Of a stretch of DNA of 64,000 bases, positions 47,330-59,804 are shown one piece after another. The DNA lies in contig JAJEKV010000002.1 in the NCBI GenBank assembly GCA_021234155.1, forward strand, positions 4,599,795 through 4,663,794, read 5' to 3'. The stretch comes from Isoetes taiwanensis (Eukaryota; Streptophyta; Lycopodiopsida; Isoetales; Isoetaceae). A program made the translations under genes and the position numbers. Each line of letters begins with the position of its first letter. Position 1 is the stretch's first letter. The notes under the pieces are model-generated. The model did no database searches. It was not told the origin of the DNA and worked only from the letters and a program-made list of their open reading frames with translations.

Positions 47330-49440
47330 TATAAGAATGATATCCTACATGCAAAGATACTCCCGCAAGAAGGTCCAATCTTTGGAAATCACAGATTCGG
47401 GACGTGGAACAAGGCTTACGGCGTGCCTTGCCAATGGGAAAGCCTCGGACTGGATGGTATGCAGCAGAATTGCTTAAGTGGGCAGGGCCGTCCATAATAC
47501 CGTGCTTGACCGCCTTGTTCAATAAGGCATTATAGGAAGGCTTCCCTTCAAAGTGGACCAATAGCAGTTGTTCCCATCTATAAGGCGGGTGACCCCCCCG
47601 CCCGGCCAATTACCAAACAATCATGGTCGGGTTCGGTGTTTGCAAAATTGCTTCTTTGGGATTCTCGAAAGCAGCGATTGACTGGCCAAGGGGTAGGCAC
47701 AGAGAGGGCTCTCACCTAGGCGGGATTCAGGACCAGGACACTCAACCATTGACCACATCTTCACATTGCGAACTCGGTTGAAGATGCCAGAACCGCCCCG
47801 CGGGATCTATATTGTTGCCGTGAATTTTGCCGAAGGCATTTGACACCGTGGCTCGGGGAAAAACTATGGGCAAGATTGCGACAACCGGGGTTCCTCAGAG
47901 ATTTGCGGAATGCGTTGTACATGCTATATGAAAGATGCTCGGTCGGTTTGCGTAGACAAGCCAACCATTTGATAGTAGTATCGGGGTTCGTCGGGGATGC
48001 CCTCTCTCCCCAACATTGTTTGGGCTTTACATTGATCAATTGGAGAGTGGGGTTTGTTGATAATGGGGGCGACGGGCTCACCTTCTCTATCAGATCATCA
48101 AGCGGTTAATATATGCGATGATGTGGACCTCCTAGCTTACACACCAGCAGCAGACATGCAGCGATATCTCGATGCCACGGACACATTTTGTCAAGTTTAA
48201 TCGATATGCTGGCCAACTTGGCCAAGACTAAAGTGGTTTTCATATCATCTTCACGACGGTAGAGGATCCCCTCCTTCAATTGGTCGAGAAGGCACGAGAA
48301 TGTGGAAGTAGCATCCACATACAAATATTTGGGAGTGGAGTTTCCTTCTACTATGCCTTTGGGACACATCTATCTGACTACGAAGTTACGGCGGGCTGGA
48401 AGGCACTATATGCAATGCAAAACAATAGTCATAGAGCGGAGTTGTATGATTGGACCCATCAGTCACACCTGTTCAAGGTCTTAGTGGAGCCTGTCCTTTT
48501 ATACGGAGGTGAAGTATGGGGCCCAGTAGTATCCCTCGCTACTTGGAATGACTTGGAGCAGGTGCAGAAAACCTTCTTGATACGAGCACTAGGGGTGAAG
48601 TCCACATTCCCATATCAAATTCTACTGCAAGAGACAGGATTCTTGCCTCTTCAGAGGGCGGCCCTTGATCGCCACATTGTCTATTTTCAGAAGGTGGTCA
48701 ATATGTTATGGACGATGCTCGTCTCCCTAAACTAGCTTATATCATGGGTGCCACAACGCCTCAAGGCCTGCTGGAGGGAAAAGAGAGCTCAATGGATGGC
48801 TAGATGGAATGTGCAGGAGAACAGGTGCATACATGTGCAAACAGAGGCATATCGCCATAGCTTGAGGCAAAATCTTGACGCTTGCTTCATCAACAAGCTT
48901 TGGGATGCCAGCGCCCTTGAACAGGTCAAGATAGCACACTACCAGCGCCACATAAATCCTACATTGGAACGAGGCCCACAATGCTACCTGCGCACCCACT
49001 TGCCCATGAAAAGACGCAGACTCATTGCCTCCATTCGCACAGGGGCACATCATCTTCGAATTGAGACAGGCAGATGGATTGGTGAGCCACGTCAGGACAT
49101 GCTCTGTCAATGCTGCCAAATGGGAGTCATTGAGGATGAATCTCATACCCTTCAATGTTGCCCAGCATATGATCAAATTCAGACGCGCTATGCTGAGTTG
49201 GTCAGGCCTGCCCAACCGCTACATGTGACATTGAGCACGGCATCCATACAGGTGCTAGGATCATACCTTCAGGAGGTCATGGACATGCGAGATCAGCTAT
49301 GTCCTCAGGCACGCGCTTGACATGTACATACATATTTATTTCATGATGATGTATATTTGTACAGTTTGACAGCATTCTTATTACTGCCACGGTTTTTCCC
49401 TCGAAAACCCTTCGAGGCGAGGGTTTTTTAACCCGGACAG
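47330..49440 (+). mobile_element. non-LTR retrotransposon on plus strand, RT to 3' end, decayed
   Basis: A KASGLDGM-like block near 47440 and a degenerate catalytic motif (ICDDVDLLAY at about 48112, from YADD) mark the RT domain in broken frames. A cleaner frame from 48280 has KVLVEPVLLYGGEVWGPVVS and RALGVKSTFPYQILLQETGF. A second frame (48748-49320, 190 codons) has IASIRTGAHHLRIETGRWIG and the zinc-finger-like CQCCQMGVIEDESHTLQCCP. The family is related to, but distinct from, the minus-strand copies to its left. The 3' untranslated part contains a hairpin-forming stretch at 49389-49435. Confidence 0.8.
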
Positions 49441-49963
49441 TAATTGTGACGCTCCCTGAATTTATACGACGCTCCGAACGTATACGTACAGGGACTTCCC
49501 CCTCCCATGGCAATCAGCTCACCATGATCAGGGCCCTCCGTCTAACTCAGACCATCCATAGAAAGATGCCTGGTTGAAGGACACGGAGGTGTCATTCGGC
49601 CCACGCCTTCAATGGGGCTCCTAAGTCGCGGAAGCGTGAATACATGTTAGCATACAGCATAAATCGTACATAAATAACCACCACGAAGGGTGGCACATCC
49701 ATCCAAGTACTAACGGCAAAGAAGATGCATCAAATCCTAAGGAAAACACCCCAAACCCCAGGTTCTACCCCGGCTCAGACTCCTTTGAGGATGGATTGAT
49801 GGCTCGGTCTCAAGAGATCAGCAGACAGAGGTATAACCTGGCGTTGGCTGACATAGAACAGTGGCTAGGGTAGTCCACTCCATCCGCCCCTCCTGTGCAC
49901 ACTTTGCAGATGAGCTGAATCAAGCTATGGCGCCATTGTAGCCTTCCTGAAGTCAGATATATT
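49441..49963. other. no gene recognised
   Basis: Two GACGCTCC repeats flank a short palindrome-like CGTATACG near 49478. Nothing else is recognisable. Confidence 0.35.
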
Positions 49964-50572
49964 TGTTAGTTGATCAATTCACTATTGCAATATCAACTCA
50001 ATAACAATGTTCATTTGGATAGAACAAGCATTTAACTCATGTATGCTTAATATGATGCATCGAGCAAGTTACAATATCATGAACCATTGGATAATAATCA
50101 TATAAAAACACTGTAGCAATAACATTGATCAATTCACTGTTCATTTATTCGACTGCTTAATTCATATCGACTATCTTCAACCTTTACTTCTTTGCTTAGG
50201 TCGGTCTTGCAGGACCGATCGGGATAAGATTGAGCTGGCTCGAATCATCGAGACCAACTCAAAATAGTTATGCAGGCTCATATATTACACCATTAAGTTT
50301 TAATGCCTTCTAAAGGCCAATATAAAATGAACGGTTAAACCTTTAAGGCTAAACCATTAAAACTTTCCTTTAAGGTTAACCATTGAGAGCCTTGTCTCCT
50401 TCAACTCAACTTGTCTCTTTCAATTCAACCTTGTATATGTTCCAGGTATTTAACTGCAGTGAGCTTCATAACTGTCATGCAACATATCATGACATAATCA
50501 CAGTATTATATCCTTACGTTCCAGTTATTCAACTTCAGTAAGCAACAAAACATGACATGATCTCCAACAACA
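49964..50572 (-). repeat. probable 3' LTR of the large copia element
   Basis: In minus orientation it starts TGTTGTTGGAGATC just after the purine tract AAGGGGCAA (50573-50582) and ends TAACA at 49964, giving inverted TGTT...AACA termini and 609 bp. No 5' partner exists in the window, so the outer boundary is inferred. Confidence 0.55.
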
Positions 50573-50639
50573 TTGCCCCTTCATGTCATGATTCTGTATC
50601 TGATATAATCACTGTAACAACTTATCATTTTCTCAGCTT

Positions 50640-50830
50640 AACTGCAAACTTGTAAAGCTTAATCTGCTGCCCCAACTGTAAACTTACAAAGCTTAATCTG
50701 CTGCGCCTTTATATCAAGATTCTGTCTCTGATCTTTCACAATTTAATCACTGTAAAACTCATTATTTTTCATGTATTCCCAGCATAACTTTGACTGTAAC
50801 AACTCATTATTTTTCATGTATTCCCAGCAT
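50640..50830. repeat. two tandem duplications at the copia 3' end
   Basis: A unit of about 33 bp ending AAGCTTAATCTGCTGC occurs at about 50643 and 50675. A 43-bp unit (CTCATTATTTTTCATGTATT) occurs at about 50758 and 50801 and duplicates the last codons of the RNase H frame (MLGIHEK and stop). Confidence 0.85.
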
Positions 50831-51664
50831 AACTCTGAACTTGTCAAATTTAATCTGTGGCAGGGCTTTAGTTAATACGTCTGCAACTTCTTCCTGAGTG
50901 CTCACATGCTCAACTACAATAATCTTCCTGGCAACTTGTTCCCTGATAAAATGCATATGAATCTCAATATGTTTAGTCCTCTGGTGCATGACTGGATTTT
51001 TAGTGATAGCTATACAACTTAAGCTATCACTTAACACAGTACTGTGGGATTAATTTGGATTATCCCTAGTTCATTGAGTAATCTTCTTGCCCACACTATC
51101 TCTTTAGCAGCCAATGTTGTTGCAGCATACTCTGCTTCAGCAGATGACATTGCTACACTATTTTGTTTCTTTGATTTCCAAGCTACTGACCCTCCAGCTA
51201 ACATCAAGGTGAATCCTGAAGTTGACTTCCTTTGATCTAGGTCAGATGCCCAATCAGCATCACAAATAGGCTTTTAGTTGCAACTGACTGTTAGAGAAAC
51301 AAATACCTTCATGTTGAGTTCCCTTGAGAAATCTTAAAATCCTTTTGGCAGCTATCCAATGAGTCTTTCCTGGATTATTGGAGTATCTGCTCAACAAACT
51401 TACAGAGAATGCAATGTCAGGGCGTGTACAATTAGCCACATACAAAAGACAACCTGTTAGCTCTCTGTATGGGATATTTGACATTTCATCAGCCTCTATC
51501 TCTGATTTGGAACACATATTGTCTGAAATTTTGTGCCCTGTTACAAGGGGAGTGGCAGCACTATTACAACTTTCCATTCCAAATCTGCCAAGGATATTTT
51601 GAATGTTTGCTCCCTGGGTAAGTACCAGTTTTCTTTCACCTCTATTCCTTGTTACTTCGATCCC
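50807..51664 (-). CDS. copia RT C-terminus and RNase H (downstream of in-frame stop)
   Basis: Directly after the TAG at 51665-51667, the same frame continues with the RT tail (MESCNSAATPLVTGHKISDN, SNIPYRELTGCLLYVANCTR, PDIAFSVSLLSRYSN, RILRFLKGTQHEGI). RNase H then begins in a shifted frame (CDADWASDLDQRKSTSGF, AMSSAEAEYAATTLAAKEIV) and returns to the original frame for SDSLSCIAITKNPVMHQRTK, HIEIHMHFIREQV and VADVLTKALP. The conserved acidic residues of RNase H (D in DADW, E in AEAEY, D in LSDS) are present. Without repair, this part would not be translated with the rest of the polyprotein. Confidence 0.85.
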
Positions 51665-54555
51665 CTAGAAATCAGATTCTGTAAGCTCTCCAAGATCTGT
51701 CATCTTGAACTTGGACTTGAGAACTTGTTTGCAATTACCTAAGCATGTGACATCATTAGCTACCATAATACAATCATCTACATATAATGCTATGATGCAA
51801 AAATTCTGTTTTTCTTCAAACACATATATATTCCCATCATTCTCAAGTTTTTTAAATCCACTTGTTCTCAAAAAACTGTCCATGCACTTATACCATGCTC
51901 TAGGAGATTGCTTCAGCCCATAGACTGCTCGTTTTAGTTTCCAAACCTTTCCTGTGCCTTGCTCAAATCCTTCTGCTTGTTGCATAAATATATCTTCTTC
52001 AAGTTTTGCATTTAAAAATGTTGTGCTAACGTCCATATGATGAAGCTCTAAATCATTTGCATTGGCATATGCTAAAAGGATCCTGATGCTTGCAAGTTTC
52101 ACTATTGGAGAGAATGTTTCGTCATAATCTAACCCCTTTTTCTGAGAATATCCCTTTGCCACAAGTCTAGCTTTATGTATTGTTGACTTCCCATCCGATC
52201 CTAGTTTATTTTTAAAGATCCACTTGCTTGCAACCACATTTTTTCCTTCTGGTCTCTTCACTAATTCATAGGTGTCAGTCCTCTTAAATGCATTTAGTTC
52301 TTCTTCCATGGCTTGTCTCCATTTTAAAGCATGTGTGCTTCTGATAGCATCATCATAGCTTTGTGGTACATCTGGTTCTATAATAGCCATTATGATGGCT
52401 TCTGGATCTTCCAATGCATTTAATCTTCTACTTTTGCCTTCTCTGGTATGCCCATAATCATTTACATTAACCATGGCCTCTTCCATTAATTTTTCAGCTT
52501 CTGTTTTCTTTGCCTTCCTTGAACATTTTTCATTCAATATTCCGTGTACATCTGATTCCTCAATGCCTTGAGATTCGGTTTCTGAGTCTAAATTTTCATC
52601 ACTGTTTTGCTGATTTCCAATTACTACTTGTGCATTTCTGGAATCATCATTATCTAAGTCAGCAAATGTGACTTGTTTTTCAATGTGAACATCTTCCTTT
52701 CCCTGTTTATTTGAGCTGTCCATTCTCCTTTCATTATAGAGCTTGCTTTCAATAAAATACACATCTCTACTGACAATAATCCTCTTTCTTGAAGGGTCAT
52801 AAAGCTGATATGCTTTGGACTGTTCATCATAACTAATTAGATAGCACTCAAGTGCCCGATCATCTAATTTTTTTCTTTCTTCTTCTGGAACTAGAACATA
52901 AGCAAGACAGCCATACACTTTAAATTTGTCATAAGAGGGTTTTGCACCATACCACAATTCATCTGGGATCTTTCCATGAATGCTCCTGGATGGCAGCTTG
53001 TTTTGTATATCCACAGCAGTTTTGACTGCTTCTTCCCACAAGAAATTAGGCAACCTTGCATGTTTGATCATGGCTCTTACTGCATTTAGAATGGACCTAT
53101 TTTTCCTTTCTGAAACTCCATTTTGTTGCGGTGTATGTGAGCATGTAACTTGTCTCCTAATCCCATTTTGAAAACAATAATTATTAAACCTGCCAGACAC
53201 AAACTCTCCTCCTCTGTCAGTTCTCAAGCATTTTAGTTTCTTACCTGTTTGTCTTTCCACTTCAGCTTGATACAATTTGAAGGCTTCAAAAGCTTGATCC
53301 TTGGTCCTCAATGTATAACATTTAGTTTTTCTGGAAAAGTCATCAGTAAATGTAATGAAATATCTCTTGCCATGTATACTTCTGACATTCAAGGGACCAC
53401 AGAGATCACTATGCACTAGTTCAATTAATTCTTTTGCCCTTTTAGCTTTCTTAGGAAATGGTAGCCTGCTCGATTTTCCCTTAAAGCAGCCAGCACAGTT
53501 CAAACTTTCATCCCCTTTATTTTCAGCCATGATTTGACCATGTTTGATTATAAAGTTTAAGTTGTTCAAATGGGTATGCCCTAATCTTTCATGCCACATT
53601 TTGATTGTTGGAGCCAAAACAGCATTTATTGTCTCATGAACATTAATATGAAATGCAAAAAGTCTGCCAACTCTTTTTGCTAGAAATTTAACTTCATCAT
53701 TCAAAAGCACTTTGCATTGATTTGTTTCAAAATGAACATGATATCCCAAGTCCACCAACTGAGTTACAGAAATCAAGTTTCTAACTAAATTAGGCACACA
53801 CAGTACATTCTCTAGAATGACTGGATTCCCTTCAAGATCGAATATTTCTAGCAATCCTGCTTCATCCACCTTCTGCAGGTTGCCATCACCCATTTGCACA
53901 TAGCTTGAGGTTTTGTGAATCCTTTCTTTGAGCATAGAAGGTGATTTTATCACGCTTCTCTCAGCTCCACTATCTAACACATACAAATTTTCAACATCCT
54001 TTAGTTTATAATCTGAAACAACTGCTAACAATTTAGGATGACTTACCTCAGCATTCTCATCAAGCTCCTCTTCTGGTTCCGAGACTTTCTCAGTAGCAAT
54101 GTTCAGCTCAGTGGACCTGCCCCTTCCCCTTCCTCGGGTTGCTCTTCCTCTAGTGTTGTAGCCTCTGCCCCTGCCAGCTTTAGCTACATTCCCTTCTTGC
54201 TTCTTTGAAAAATCCCTTGGGCTTGAACAGTTAAATGCCACATGGCCAAATCCTTCACAATTATAACATCTATTGCCTTTATTTAATTTAGGACAATTGG
54301 CCTTGAGGTGACCATATGCATTGCATGCAAAAGAAGGACCTAGTTTACCTTGTCCTCCTCGTGCCTTTCCTCCAGAAGTAAACAAAATTTCAGTTGACTC
54401 CTCTTCATTTTCAGCAGTCAAGTTATGTTGCTCTAATTCAGTCTTGATCATATTTTCAGCATCCTCCCTGCTTTTGGCCACATTCCTAACCAAAGTAGAC
54501 AGATTTCTGTATTTTGAAAAAGCTCTTGCCAATGAGAGAACTTGATACTCATTGG
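51665..54555 (-). CDS. copia Gag-Pol polyprotein (gag end, protease, integrase, RT)
   Basis: A single frame of 1002 codons opens at 54673, but its first 39 or so residues are antisense LINE sequence. True element sequence begins near residue 40 (NEYQVLSLARAFSK). Domains with residue positions: zinc knuckle CYNCEGFGHVAFNC (136-149) after a degenerate one (CNAYGHLKANC, 117-127), an Arg/Gly-rich linker, and protease DSGA (234-237). The integrase zinc domain follows (H361, H366, C393, C396), then the catalytic core with D423 (HSDLCGP), D486 (RTDRGGEF) and E522 (GVSERKN). RT spans 786-995 with YVDD at 964-967. It replicates the element through reverse transcription and integration. The frame ends at TAG in place of a residue just before GIEV, which in relatives is LHYFLGIEV-like. 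Confidence 0.93.
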
Positions 54556-55993
54556 TTATAGGTACACCTGGGATGCATCCCCAGCTATTGCCTTTGTGCG
54601 TTACTGGCTTCAGCAGGGTAAGATAAAGGGGAAACCTTCTACCCCTAGAGATGAGGTTAGCTCCTACTTTCATAAATTCTCAATGGGTCGAGGTACTTCC
54701 CCAGTAATGAGGAAGATATTAGAAGCTTGGCAGGATGTGCAGAGTCTCTTTAGTATAGCAGATGCTCATTGGGAGGCAGGGGGGCTGAGTATATTTTGGA
54801 ACACTAGGATTTGGGAGAGGGATGCGCTCCCTCTTGCACTTGTACACCCTCGAGTGTTTACTAAATGGCGTGTTGCAGGAATTCGTAAGGTTGGGCAGTT
54901 GTGGGAAAATGATTGATGGATTACTTGGACAAGATTTAAAGCTCTAGTTCCAGGTGTTGGGGAAGGTGATAGGAAGATCTTTAGGAAGATTATGGTGAAT
55001 GTCAATACGGTCTCTGGTATTGTAGGGGAAGAAGATAGGTGGTTGTGTGGGGATGGGGCAGAATATAAAGTCAAAAAGTTGTATGGATTGCTAATGCCAC
55101 AGTCCCCATTAAAGGCTGCTTGAGACGAGGTTGGGATTAGATCAGCGAAACCAAGGATCTATTGACAAAGTCTTGGGTCTCCTTATGTTCCAAAAGATCC
55201 AATTCTTTTCGTTGGATCAGTCTACAAGAAGGTGTATACACTATGACATATGGCTGTTGAACAAGGGTGTTGTTCAACATGATCTCTGCCCTCTAGGATG
55301 TGGGCGTCGAGACAATGGATCATCTTTTCTTTTTGTCAGATTATAGGAGACTTACGGAGGTGGGTTTGTCCAATTATTGGGCTACATATGTGTCATTTAT
55401 CATGGTAGGCCATTCTAGCGATTATAGGTGCAGATATTATTCAACTCACTTTAACCAATATATCATTGTGGTGTATTTGGAAACAGATGTGGTGTAGCTC
55501 TTGGAGGGGTCCGCCCGGTAACAAGGATTGAGCAGCTTCAACATGGAGGTAGCCCTCATGGCCTTGGCCCCCACGGGAAGTTTGGCGTAATTATAACAAG
55601 AACTTGGATAGAATTGGCGTTATAAGGTTTCAAATGTAGCTTGGGATGCGGATTTAAGCGATTGTGCGAGGGGTTTATGATTTTGTCCAGACACCTATCG
55701 GGATGTTGGATGGAGGATCTTAAATCTTGAGGGTTTTCTCCCTAAGTTCTTGTTGCTTGGAATTGGCTGCTAACTCCATATAGTATCTAAGCCTGGATGA
55801 AGATGGTTTTTCCTATAGTAATCCAGGGGTAGGGAAGATTGGAGTGGTAGTCTTTAGTACAATCCTTGACACTTACGAGTTATATCCGCTTCGTGATAAT
55901 TCTTTCCATCAATCCCATTTGGGGATATCCTATGTAAATTTTTATATATTAATACATACTCTTACCCTCAAAAAAAAAAAAAAAAAAAAAAAA
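54556..55993 (+). mobile_element. L1-type LINE 3' part with poly-A
   Basis: From the junction with the copia element the plus strand reads SPAIAFVRYWLQQGKIKG, SSYFHKFSMGRGTSPVMRKI, LEAWQDVQSLFSIADAHWE and FTKWRVAGIRKVGQLW, the region near the C-terminus of plant L1 ORF2. After a TGA at 54914 the similarity continues in broken frames. It ends in about 23 A (55970-55992). The same family occurs at 29.0-30.0 kb. Its 5' breakpoint coincides exactly with the copia truncation. Confidence 0.82.
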
Positions 55994-58544
55994 TCTTCTT
56001 TGTTCCCTGGACCTTGGATTGATTTGATGTGCATGTTGTATTAGCATGCATTACCAAGTAATATATTCAAGAAGCTCATATAATTAACCATTAATTTAGG
56101 ATAAGAGGGTAAATTTTGCTACCAAGCAGACTTAACCAAGCAGGACAAGGAAACATCATAAGTATTGAGTTATTTCTAGCTCTAGAAAGTATATGAAAGG
56201 TATGTAGTAATACAAATATACTGGATGGCTGCTGTTGGCTTCAAGGAACAATACGATTGCAGTGACCATTGGGCATGCAAATGCCCTGTTGCAATCACTC
56301 AAAAGTCCATTTGTCAATGTATCCAAGCAGTCAGAAGCAGAGCAAAGTATTGGCGAGATCCAGTAAGGCCGCATCAACATTCTGTAGAAAATCACGTTTG
56401 TTTTTTTTATGCTTCTTCAATAACTTCTTTGTTTGCTGGAAGTAACCACTTTTTTTTTAGAAGTTTTATTTGGATTTTCATGATCAAACATATTATCTTT
56501 GCAATGGTTTTTTTGTTGAGGACTCCGCTAATTTTTGTTTGATTTTGGTGCAACATGTAAGGTTGCTCCTAGCAGATGTCTGCGAGACCATATAAATACA
56601 TCGTCATTTTAGTTGAGATGTTGAGATATCAAGTTTTTCTTTCCCAAAGCCTTTTTGAAGCAACACAAGGATGCTTTTTATGTCATTGTCTCATCGTATT
56701 TGTGCTTTTCCAGATTTCTTTCCTAAAGAGCTTATTTTCAAGAGCTTATCTGCATGTTTAAGGTAATATGAATTTTCTTTTTATTGATTTGCATCATCTT
56801 TATTAGGTAGGATTTTACTGAACCCATGCTGCTTTTTGCCTGGCATACAGAGTCTACTTTTGAAAAGACGCCTCATCCTTTTAGAGATGTATGACAAGCC
56901 AAATTGTGTGCAACTAGCGAGTTAGACTTACTGTCATTTGATTCTTGCTTCATTTCAATTCGAGTGTATCACAAGTCAAGTTCTTTGCCGATTGTATTTG
57001 CTACATTCATTTCTTTATAGTCATTTGTTCACCTTTTGAAGATTTATTATAATTTTCTGGTGTAAATGCATGCATGCAGGTGGAGGAACAAATGCTAGGT
57101 TTTTTTTTAGAGTGGACATTTTCATCGCATATTCTGTTTTCTTCCAAACATCATCATGAGTTCATAGACACACAATTTGTTTTGCTGCATAGAGAAGATA
57201 ATTTTACTGTAATATCTTTATATCTTCTTTATTGAAATGGGATGGCTTGGTTTTCGAGCCAGGAACACCGCATGTACAAATGCATGCGGCGTTTCCTCTC
57301 CTCCTCACGGGACTTTTTTTTATCATGCGTCTGGTCTGGTCTTCCTATCTTCCGGAGTTCAAACTTCGACCTACCTTTGAGCGGGACATAGTGCATGCTC
57401 TGTTTCTCCTGTCTAATCTGCCAGGATGATTGCTCCTCTTCCAGGGCTTCAAAATGGTGGATTCACAAGCAGCATTATAGGTATCTCTCTTTATGTACGT
57501 CAAGGAGCATGGGAGTGAAGCTGCTCTGGCCACTTCAACAGAGCAGTCTAGGGTAGGTTTTTATGATGTATTTTCTCTTCGATTGTAGTTACGTTGTCTT
57601 AAGCGTGTTCCTAAGCTGATTTCCTTGCTTGCTTGCAGTTGTTAGAGCCCAGATAGCAATGTGTTGGAGCTTCAAGGGAGTATAGGAAACTTCGGTTTGC
57701 ATTGTGACTAGAGCTTCCAGGGGCATAGAAAGAGAAAGCTTTTTCTCTTGGAACAGCAGGAAGCAAAGTATCAAGACAAAGGAAAATATTGTAAATAATG
57801 TGGAACATGAAATACTGTCTCTTGTCTCTGCCTCTGCCTCTGCTGAACATTGTAAACCCCTCTGCTGATCATTGTAAACCTTCTCTTGCAAATATTTTTT
57901 GATGGTAAGTAGATTTTTCCTGGTTTTTCTCCTTTGATTTTGTTGTCACAGAATATAATTTGTTGAATTGTTGTCACAGAAATGCATGAGCATATTTTGG
58001 AAGCAAAGGTAGCAGCCCGAACTGACCAAAGAGCTAGAATGACGAAGTAGCAAGACTATATGCCTTCAACAAGTTTATTTTTTATCGCTTTTCAGAAACG
58101 ACATTGCATTGCAACCATTTGGAAGGTCATTTGACGCATTGTTGTTGGCACCAGCGAAGTTATAGAGATGATGGTTCTATTTTTATTTCACAATGCAATA
58201 GAAATAACTTGGAAATTTCTACTTTCAAACGTACAGCATAGCATATGACAATGGTGTAAAGACATTTCTAATTAAGGGGTCTATATTTGCAAATGAAGGG
58301 TCTAAAATCAACCAACGCTAGCATTTAATACCAAATCTTTTAAGAGTAGTAGTTATCTTATGTTCTTTACCTCGTATTGTGACCATATTGCACTCAATCA
58401 CAAGTGACACAAATGCAATGACCATAACATGCAAGATAAAGTCCTAAATAGGTCAATTTGACCACAGAAGGAAAAGAAAATGCGATGCAATGCGCCACAA
58501 GAATAATGCACATCTTGCCAGGTAGGCCAATTTGTGATACACAC

Positions 58545-58656
58545 CAACTAATGTCATAAACCGTGAGTTTGATCACACCACCATTACAATTTAATTAGAT
58601 CAACTAATGTTATAAAGCTTGAGTTCGATCACACTACCATTGCAATTTAATTAGAT
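58545..58656. repeat. 56-bp tandem duplication
   Basis: Units start CAACTAATGTCATAAA (58545) and CAACTAATGTTATAAA (58601) and share GATCACAC.ACCATT.CAAT. Confidence 0.85.
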
Positions 58657-59570
58657 TGACAACCAGATTCAAAGGTTGTATTTATCAGTTATAATTGATC
58701 AATATTGCTTTATGTTTTAGTTTGGGTCTTAAAGCTTTCCTTCCAACAAAAAATTAGCAACTTAGGGAACAATCGTTTAACTGCAAGTGTTTATCTCCAA
58801 AATGATTGACACACATGATGTTCCATTAAAAACTTGCTTATATTACTTATATTATGGGATATTTTCATCTTTTATTGTTGGCCATTGATGGGCATGTATT
58901 CCCTCCATTGTGGCACATCAAGGGCCTCGATTTGTTTTTGCCTTAACCCCAACTAAAGTTTCAATGGTGCAAATTAAATCAACAAAAATCAATGGATCCA
59001 AATACGTATCACATTATTCCCATCAGATATGGTTTGAAGCACATGACATGTGTTTGACAACATAGCATTACAGCTTCATGTTCACACGACTGTCACACAG
59101 GAACACAAGCACGGACCAACAACAGAAGCACTCATAAAACAACCTATTCGCATTCCTTCCTCTTGCTGCAGCCAACGATCTCATGATCCTACCATTGCTG
59201 TATTTACATGACAGTAAGAAGCAACGCTATAAATTTGTTCATTTTTCTCCATTCCTCCACACTAGGTTCCAGGTTGATAAACTACCCACAAAGCAAAATC
59301 GATCTATGGGCAATCCATGTGGTTGGTGGTACCCATGCAAAAGATTGTTAAAATAGGAAACTACGGCCCCCAAAACTTAGCAGGATCATTGTTAAAGTGG
59401 TAACATGTCCCAAAAACTTCCAAGCTACAATTACTATGCAATATATGGATTTTGCCCTCTTGGTTTTCATACTTTTTTTTTTTATCAATGTTGTTTCTAC
59501 TAACATTTGAAGTTTGCCAATGCATTTCTAGAACAACAAAGTTTGAAGTTGTTTGCCAATGCATCCTAAT

Positions 59571-59804
59571 GCCCGGAAACATCACACATTTATTGGGCTT
59601 TGCATTAAACTTTGCTTATATATTCAAGTACCAACTTGACCCATCTTCTAGAAGTCTCTCAAAGTGTTGCATTAGAAGCACAATTCCAGTGCCCAAAAAC
59701 TTCATCCATTTACTAGGCTTTGTATTAAAATTTGCTCACGTATTTAATTATCAATTTGATTTGACCATCATCTTCTAGAAACCTCTCAAAGTGTTGCATT
59801 AGAA
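59571..59804. repeat. about 120-bp tandem duplication
   Basis: Units start GCCCGGAAACATCACACATT (59571) and GCCCAAAAACTTCATCCATT (59691). Both end in CTCTCAAAGTGTTGCATTAG. The second unit has a 6-bp insertion. Confidence 0.85.

Larger units (their letters stand above)
49964..54555 (-). mobile_element. Ty1/copia retrotransposon, nearly intact pol, 5' end missing
   Basis: Gag end, protease, integrase, RT and RNase H lie in copia order on the minus strand, followed by a purine tract and a 609-bp LTR. The 5' LTR, primer-binding site and N-terminal gag are absent, because the element stops at about 54555 against a plus-strand LINE. Damage is light: one in-frame TAG at 51665 and a compensating frameshift pair near 51262 and 51045. 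This suggests a relatively young copy. Confidence 0.88.

Noticed and set aside
48742-49215. 157-codon minus-strand ORF
   Set aside because: Antisense of the plus-strand LINE frame that carries the recognisable zinc-finger-like end.
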